Part shown: positions 27,960 to 32,145 of the stretch, in pieces
Layout of the letters: each line of letters begins with the position of its first letter
How positions within the stretch are numbered: the first letter of the stretch is position 1
Source: a virus
Reading direction: 5' to 3' (one strand)
DNA: 32,145 nucleotides
Virus record (IMG/VR): IMGVR_UViG_3300032050_000514
Coordinates: 1 to 32,145 of that record
Notes under the pieces: generated by a model
Told to the model about the DNA's origin: nothing
Databases searched by the model: none
The model's input: the letters and a program-made list of their open reading frames with translations, nothing else
Program-made: the position numbers and the translations under genes

Positions 27960-28281
27960 AAGCGCCAAACAGAAGAAGTTGATGGATGCGGCAGCGCATA
28001 ACCCGGCTTTTGCGAAAAAAGTTGGCATTCCTGTCAAAGTGGCAAAGAAATTCAGTAAAACCAGCAAGGGCATGACCTTTGGCAAAGGCGGCAGTATTAA
28101 TCGCGTAGGTGATGCGGTTACGCCTAGTCGTAGAGACCCTGATATTGGCAAGATGGTAAAAGAAATCAAACCGCCAAGCGTTAAACATAGTGGCAAAGCG
28201 GGGTTGAACCAAGGCAGATTCGGTGGCTCAAAAGGTACTCGGTATGCTTCTGGCGGCATGGCGAAGAAAAAAGGATGCTAA
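27949..28281 (+). CDS. Basic virion protein with DUF3008-like start
   Basis: 110 residues from ATG 27949, with GGAGG upstream in the overlapping gene. The start MPAKSAKQKKLMDAAAHNPA with FAKKVGIPVKVAKKF is a common phage and bacterial pattern (DUF3008-like). The rest is Gly/Lys-rich, with FGKGGSINRVG and RYASGGMAKKKGC at the end, matching the GG-containing motifs of the 27141 product. It is strongly basic and probably DNA-associated in the head. Confidence 0.82.
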   Translation: MPAKSAKQKKLMDAAAHNPAFAKKVGIPVKVAKKFSKTSKGMTFGKGGSINRVGDAVTPSRRDPDIGKMVKEIKPPSVKHSGKAGLNQGRFGGSKGTRYASGGMAKKKGC

Positions 28282-28953
28282 ATGGCAACCTCTGGAACAA
28301 CCACCTTCAATCTGGAATTTGATGACCTGATTGAAGAGGCGTATGAGCGTTGCGGGCTTGAGGGTCGCGACGGCTACGACATGAAGACCGCTCGTCGGTC
28401 TTTGAACTTGTTGTTCCTAGAATGGGCAAATAGAGGACTCAATCTGTGGACGATTGAGCAACGGCAGGTATCTATGGTATTTGGGCAGGCGGAATACACG
28501 CTGCCTGCTGACACCGTTAACGTCTTATCTGCGGTGATTCGTACAGGTTCTGGCCAAACGCAACAGGACATTACGATTGACCGAATCAGCCAGAACGAAT
28601 ATCTCCATCTCCCGGACAAGAATACGCAGGCGCGGCCAGCGCAGTATTACGTTCAGCGTACAAGTAGCCCAAAACTCTTTGTTTACCCTGCGCCGGACAA
28701 TTCGGAGCCATATATCTTCCGTTATTACGCCGTTCGTCGGATGGAAGATGTGGGGGCATATACGAATACCGCAGATGTAGTGTTTCGCTTTTTGCCTTGC
28801 TTAGCGGCAGGATTAGCCTATTATTTGTCTTTAAAAAAGGCCCCAGATCGCACAGTCATGCTGAAGCAGTTGTATGAAGAAGAGTTTGCGCGGGCAGCGC
28901 AGGAAGATCGGGATATTGCCAGTGTGTATTTAACGCCAGACTTAGGATATTGA
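28282..28953 (+). CDS. Head-tail adaptor protein (P22 gp4-like)
   Basis: 223 residues from ATG 28282, directly after the preceding stop. An N-terminal helical bundle (DLIEEAYERCGLEGRDGYDM, then ARRSLNLLFLEWANRGLNLW) is followed by a beta region (EYTLPADTVNVLSAVIRTGS) and a helical end. The EYxLP pattern after LLxxW is typical of the adaptor proteins that attach below the portal in short-tailed phages (P22 gp4 and T7 gp11 type). It would connect the portal to the tail hub. It pairs with the related gene at 29284. Confidence 0.83.
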   Translation: MATSGTTTFNLEFDDLIEEAYERCGLEGRDGYDMKTARRSLNLLFLEWANRGLNLWTIEQRQVSMVFGQAEYTLPADTVNVLSAVIRTGSGQTQQDITIDRISQNEYLHLPDKNTQARPAQYYVQRTSSPKLFVYPAPDNSEPYIFRYYAVRRMEDVGAYTNTADVVFRFLPCLAAGLAYYLSLKKAPDRTVMLKQLYEEEFARAAQEDRDIASVYLTPDLGY

Positions 28954-28954
28954 G

Positions 28955-29287
28955 ATGGCGGGGTATGCAACTGGCAAATATTCGTTAGCCATATGTGATC
29001 AGTGTGGCCAACGGTTCCCGTATTCAGAATTAAAGAAGGAATGGACGGGGTTTAAAGTTTGTCAGGAGTGCTACGAACCAAAGCACCCACAACTTGAGCC
29101 GAAGCGCGGGATTAATGAGCCGATAGCTATTTATGAACCGCGTCCAGAAAGTGTTTCAACGGTGACTGTTTTTGCAGGAGCCCCCGGAGATTCGTTGTTT
29201 GAATCAATTGGGATGCAACCTTCTCCTGTAGCACAGGCATTAATTGGCGGATTTAGTTTAGGCAGTGTTACGGTAGAAATCACATGA
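28955..29287 (+). CDS. Zinc-ribbon phage protein in the connector region
   Basis: 110 residues from ATG 28955. An N-terminal zinc ribbon, ICDQCGQRFPYSEL and VCQECYEPKHPQ, contains two CxxC pairs. The remainder (EPRPESVSTVTVFAGAPGDS) is a beta or linker region. Similar proteins lie beside adaptor genes in environmental phages; the role is unknown, perhaps a virion plug or assembly factor. Its stop overlaps the next ATG by four bases. Confidence 0.85.
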   Translation: MAGYATGKYSLAICDQCGQRFPYSELKKEWTGFKVCQECYEPKHPQLEPKRGINEPIAIYEPRPESVSTVTVFAGAPGDSLFESIGMQPSPVAQALIGGFSLGSVTVEIT

Positions 29288-29949
29288 ACTACACGGAACT
29301 TTTTGCTGCGATAGAGGATTACACCGAGAACACCTTTGCTTCTGGGGTGGTAAACACGTTTATCAAGCAGGCTGAAAAACGTATTTATAACACTGTGCAG
29401 CTTGCGGCCTTACGCAAAAATGTCACGGGAACAATGGCGGCTAGTAACAAGTACGTTCAATGCCCTTCGGATTTTCTTTCCGTATTCTCTCTTGCAGTGA
29501 TTAAGCCGGACGGAGAATATGTGTATCTGCAGAACAAGGACGTAAACTTCATTCGTGAGATTTATCCTACTCCGACATCTACTGGGGTGCCAAAATACTA
29601 CGCAATTTTTGGTCCTTCGGTTCAAAGCAGTGTGATATCGGATGAGTTGGCGTTTATTTTTGGTCCTACGCCTGCTGCTGCATATGGGATGGAGCTACAT
29701 TATTACTACTATCCAGAATCAATCACGACAGCCCCGGACGGACAAACATGGCTAGGAGATAACTATGATCCTGCCTTGTTGTATGGGTCTTTGGTAGAGG
29801 CAAATATCTACCTAAAGGGAGAGCAGGACATGATGGCGTATTACGAGAAAAAGTTTCAGGACGCATTGGCGCAACTCAAGCGGCTGGGCGATGGCCTTGA
29901 GCGTGGTGATGCATATAGGGATGGACAAGTGAAGTACATGGTGACCTGA
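29284..29949 (+). CDS. Second head-tail adaptor or tail tubular-like protein
   Basis: 221 residues from ATG 29284. It opens MNYTELFAAIEDYTENTFAS, then VNTFIKQAEKRIYNTVQLAA, and continues with YVQCPSDFLSVFSLAVIKPD and a Tyr-rich ELHYYYYPESITT block ending in a helix (YYEKKFQDALAQLKRLGDGL). This is the typical layout of T7 gp11/P22 gp4-like connector proteins. Together with the 28282 product it would form the ring stack below the portal. The stop overlaps the next ATG by one base. Confidence 0.85.
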   Translation: MNYTELFAAIEDYTENTFASGVVNTFIKQAEKRIYNTVQLAALRKNVTGTMAASNKYVQCPSDFLSVFSLAVIKPDGEYVYLQNKDVNFIREIYPTPTSTGVPKYYAIFGPSVQSSVISDELAFIFGPTPAAAYGMELHYYYYPESITTAPDGQTWLGDNYDPALLYGSLVEANIYLKGEQDMMAYYEKKFQDALAQLKRLGDGLERGDAYRDGQVKYMVT

Positions 29950-30368
29950 TGAGTTTTACGCAAACATATACAAACTCTTTTAAGCAACAAGTCCTGCAAG
30001 GTAATCAGGACTTGGTGGGAGATACTTTGTATATTGCATTGTATACAGACCTCGCGACACTGGGCGCTTCAACGACGGCATATTCGACAACAAACGAAGT
30101 ATCTGGGACAGGTTATACCGCTGGCGGGAAACCATTGCAGAACGCCACTATCGGTTTTTCCGGAGGCACTGCTTACATAGATTTTTCTGATGTATCGTGG
30201 CCGGGGGCTTCTTTTACTGCAAGAGGAGCGCTCATTTACAACACGTCTCAAAGCAACACTTCTGTAGCTGTGTTGGATTTTGGTACGAATCAGACCTGTA
30301 ACAACCAAAACTTTACGATCAGAATGCCGTCAAATACGGCCACAACAGCGATTTTTCGCTTTAATTAA
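29949..30368 (+). CDS. Virion structural protein, paralogue A
   Basis: 139 residues from ATG 29949. It is beta-rich: DTLYIALYTDLATLGASTTA, then GTGYTAGGKPLQNATIGF, WPGASFTARGALIYNTSQSN, and a VAVLDFG..FTIRMPS.TATTAIFRF ending. The product of 30669 has the same order of blocks, so the two are paralogues. Such proteins occur near the tail-fibre region of many phages and are likely fibre or head-surface elements. No enzyme motif was found. Confidence 0.82.
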   Translation: MSFTQTYTNSFKQQVLQGNQDLVGDTLYIALYTDLATLGASTTAYSTTNEVSGTGYTAGGKPLQNATIGFSGGTAYIDFSDVSWPGASFTARGALIYNTSQSNTSVAVLDFGTNQTCNNQNFTIRMPSNTATTAIFRFN

Positions 30369-30385
30369 AAACAGGAGTTTCCTGC

Positions 30386-30667
30386 ATGATAGGTGGCGGT
30401 GTGTTACTAGGGGATATTAAAGCGGTAGCCGTTTCGGGGCGAGGATTTACTCCGGAAGAGGTTGCCGAAATGGCGTTAGAAAAAATTGTATACATTGGGG
30501 AAAGTTCTCACCCGGTCATACGTGATCAGGCAGAGGCGTTTAAGACCCAAATACGTGAGGTATTGGTGCGGTATATGCGTCAGGCGGTAACTTCGCATAA
30601 CACCACATTAGCAAATCGACTCCGTGAATCGGGGCATCCTGAATTGGTAAAACTTTTGGAGAATTGA
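30386..30667 (+). CDS. Conserved small helical phage protein
   Basis: 93 residues from ATG 30386, with AGGAG upstream. After a Gly-rich start (MIGGGVLLGDIKAVAVSG) it is a long helix set (VAEMALEKIVYIGESSHPVI, IRDQAEAFKTQIREVLVRYM, and TTLANRLRESGHPELVKLLE). The last block is a frequent ending in phage proteins of this layout. The function is unknown. It sits between the two paralogous structural genes. Confidence 0.82.
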   Translation: MIGGGVLLGDIKAVAVSGRGFTPEEVAEMALEKIVYIGESSHPVIRDQAEAFKTQIREVLVRYMRQAVTSHNTTLANRLRESGHPELVKLLEN

Positions 30668-30668
30668 T

Positions 30669-31136
30669 ATGCCTATCACTATAACCACTGCAATGCCGAC
30701 ATCGTTTAAGGTTTCTGTGCTTAGAGCCTTTCATGATTTCACGGCATCTACTGGTAATACATTTAAGCTGGCGTTGTTAAAAGCAACAGCGTCTGGAAGT
30801 GGCACCTTTGGTGCAGCGACTACCAACTACAGCGACCTTGGCTCAGATGAGCTAGGCAGTGGAAGTGGGTATACCACTGGTGGCAATACATTAACTTCGA
30901 TTACTCCGACTTCGGATGGCACAACGGCAATCTGTGACTTTGACAACACGACTTGGTCAGCGGCTACGTTTACTACTTGTGGTGGTCTGATTTATAACTC
31001 TTCCACAGTCGGTGGTACGTCAGGACGCGCGTGTGCTGTTTTAAGTTTTGGCGGAGATCAGCAGGTAAGTTCTGGCGATTTTCAAATCCAGTTCCCGGCG
31101 GCTGCTGCTTCTACTGCAATTATTCGTATCGCCTGA
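30669..31136 (+). CDS. Virion structural protein, paralogue B
   Basis: 155 residues from ATG 30669. It shares with the 29949 product the blocks F-x-LALLKAT, SGYTTGGNTLTSITPTSDGT, TWSAATFTTCGGLIYNSST, CAVLSFGGDQQ and the end FPAAAASTAIIRIA. It has an extra Ser/Gly-rich loop near GSGTFGAATTNYSDLGSDEL. It is likely a beta-sandwich virion protein. Duplication and divergence of the pair is the simplest origin. Confidence 0.82.
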   Translation: MPITITTAMPTSFKVSVLRAFHDFTASTGNTFKLALLKATASGSGTFGAATTNYSDLGSDELGSGSGYTTGGNTLTSITPTSDGTTAICDFDNTTWSAATFTTCGGLIYNSSTVGGTSGRACAVLSFGGDQQVSSGDFQIQFPAAAASTAIIRIA

Positions 31137-31148
31137 TAGGAAAAGAAT

Positions 31149-32078
31149 GTGCCAAATCTTGTCAAGGCTTGGGATGAAGGTGCATGGGGGGATGCTACTT
31201 GGGGTGGCATCCCGGACACCAACATATCAGGCTGGGGAATTGGTGCGTGGGGCGATAGTGGTGTTAGTTGGGGTGGCATTATTGAGGCCACCGTTGTTAT
31301 CCCGACAGGCGTATCGGGGACAGGTGATGTAGGAAGTGTTACTACAGTTGTTGCACCATCTATTACCGGGGTTTCCGGAGCGGGGGCGGTAGGGGATGTA
31401 ACTACAACAACTGAAGATGTTGTAGTACCCACTGGGATAGAAGGAACAGGGCAGGTCGGCACGATTACGCCGCTCTTGACTTTCGCCCCATCGGGCGTAC
31501 AGGGAGTAGGCCAAATTGGCAACTTCTCTGTGCAAGTCGATGATATCGTTATACCTATTGGGGTAGAGGGTATCGGCGCAGTTGAAAACGTAGTGATTTC
31601 AACCGGCCGGGTTATTACTGTCACAGGGGTATCTGGGACAGGTGCAATTGAGAATGTAATACCTCAAGTGAGCATCACCGCAGTAGGGGTAGATGGCACT
31701 GGAGCGATAGGTGCGGTTGCGTTTTCAATAACCTCAATTTATGCTGTCACTGGCGTTGAGGGAACAGGTGCTGTAGGACAAGTAACTCCGTTCTTTGGAA
31801 CCGCGATTGACGTTAACGGGGTTGCAGGAACAGGTGCTGTTGGAACTGTTTCACGGGTCATTGAAGAAACTCCGAATGGCGTTTCTGGATTAGGGATAAT
31901 CGGTACCGTTGTAGTTAAAACGGACGACAGCGTAACAGTTACAGGGGTATCTGGAACAGGGCAAGTAGGCTCAGTATTAATAGGCGGATGGACTGTGATT
32001 AATAATTACCAAGACCCTAACTGGGCGGTAATCAATAATTACCAAAATCCGGCATGGGTTGACGTTCAAGCAGCGTAA
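31149..32078 (+). CDS. Repeat-rich fibre-like virion protein (GVxGTGxVGxV)
   Basis: 309 residues from GTG 31149, with AGGA about eight bases upstream. After a Trp/Gly-rich N-terminus (EGAWGDATWGGIPD, GWGIGAWGDSGVSWGGI) comes a tandem array of eleven about 21-residue units built on GVxGTGxVGxV (for example GVSGTGDVGSV, GVSGAGAVGDV, GVEGTGAVGQV), then a WTVINNYQDPNWAVINNYQN ending. This is a solenoid or beta-helix-like composition, typical of phage fibres and virion decoration. The receptor-binding part may be in the next gene. Confidence 0.85.
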   Translation: MPNLVKAWDEGAWGDATWGGIPDTNISGWGIGAWGDSGVSWGGIIEATVVIPTGVSGTGDVGSVTTVVAPSITGVSGAGAVGDVTTTTEDVVVPTGIEGTGQVGTITPLLTFAPSGVQGVGQIGNFSVQVDDIVIPIGVEGIGAVENVVISTGRVITVTGVSGTGAIENVIPQVSITAVGVDGTGAIGAVAFSITSIYAVTGVEGTGAVGQVTPFFGTAIDVNGVAGTGAVGTVSRVIEETPNGVSGLGIIGTVVVKTDDSVTVTGVSGTGQVGSVLIGGWTVINNYQDPNWAVINNYQNPAWVDVQAA

Positions 32079-32087
32079 GGAAAAAAC

Positions 32088-32145
32088 ATGGCTAGTACTT
32101 TTTCAAGACTCAAGATTGAATTGATCGGTACCGGTGAGCAAGCCG
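32088..32145 (+). CDS. Virion protein, 3' end beyond the window
   Basis: ATG 32088 with TAAGGAAA upstream begins MASTFSRLKIELIGTGEQA and runs off the right edge. This opening is widely seen in phage virion structural proteins of the tail or fibre region. Nothing more can be said from 19 residues. Confidence 0.75.
   Translation, partial: MASTFSRLKIELIGTGEQA

Overview
The window is part of the genome of a tailed double-stranded DNA phage, or a closely related prophage or plasmid-phage. It has a replication block, a two-gene terminase, a portal, a scaffold, an HK97-type capsid protein, head-tail adaptors and virion proteins in canonical head-to-tail order. The large portal followed by connector-like proteins, with no tail tube, sheath or tape-measure gene visible, suggests a short-tailed (podovirus-like) virion, but the tail genes run off the right edge. 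No integrase is visible. The host cannot be fixed from sequence. The signal peptide, lytic transglycosylase domain and Shine-Dalgarno starts fit a Gram-negative bacterium.

Layout. (1) 1-5260, rightward replication genes: an archaeo-eukaryotic-type primase (5' end outside the window), an HNH endonuclease, a UvrD-like helicase whose P-loop codons are split by an in-frame TAG, and a family A DNA polymerase. (2) 5271-9295, leftward operon of 17 tightly packed small genes, mostly with 4-base start/stop overlaps. Several are under 60 codons. It includes a Cro/CI-like DNA-binding protein, zinc-ribbon proteins, small membrane proteins and an exported protein. (3) 9296-9814, AT-rich divergent control region with a sigma70 promoter, CGTAAT iterons and two outward-facing copies of a 33-nt element ending in CTATAGG, so it is a candidate origin and promoter region. 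(4) 9815-11128, a small protein, the small terminase and a VRR-NUC-like nuclease. (5) 11129-14800, a palindrome-rich accessory island. Its small genes have stereotyped start boxes, and three consecutive genes each have a promoter bracketed by two long perfect palindromes. It ends in a cluster of large perfect palindromes and terminators. (6) 14963-26251, large terminase, a 1196-residue multidomain virion protein (transglycosylase, HExxH, PcfJ-like), portal, a small basic gene carrying a perfect parS-type site, a GroES-like co-chaperonin, scaffold and major capsid protein, closed by a strong terminator. (7) 26263-32145, a second late transcript that begins with a probable structured RNA leader and encodes decoration, basic, adaptor and repeat-rich fibre-like proteins. 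The last gene is cut by the window end.

The most unusual material is the set of palindrome-bracketed promoters and intragenic palindromes at 11980-14793, the chromosomal-type parS site at 22464-22479, the paired divergent CTATAGG elements at 9485-9723, the interrupted helicase P-loop next to an HNH gene, and a predicted pseudoknot leader before 26400. No tRNA, CRISPR array or insertion sequence was recognised by eye.
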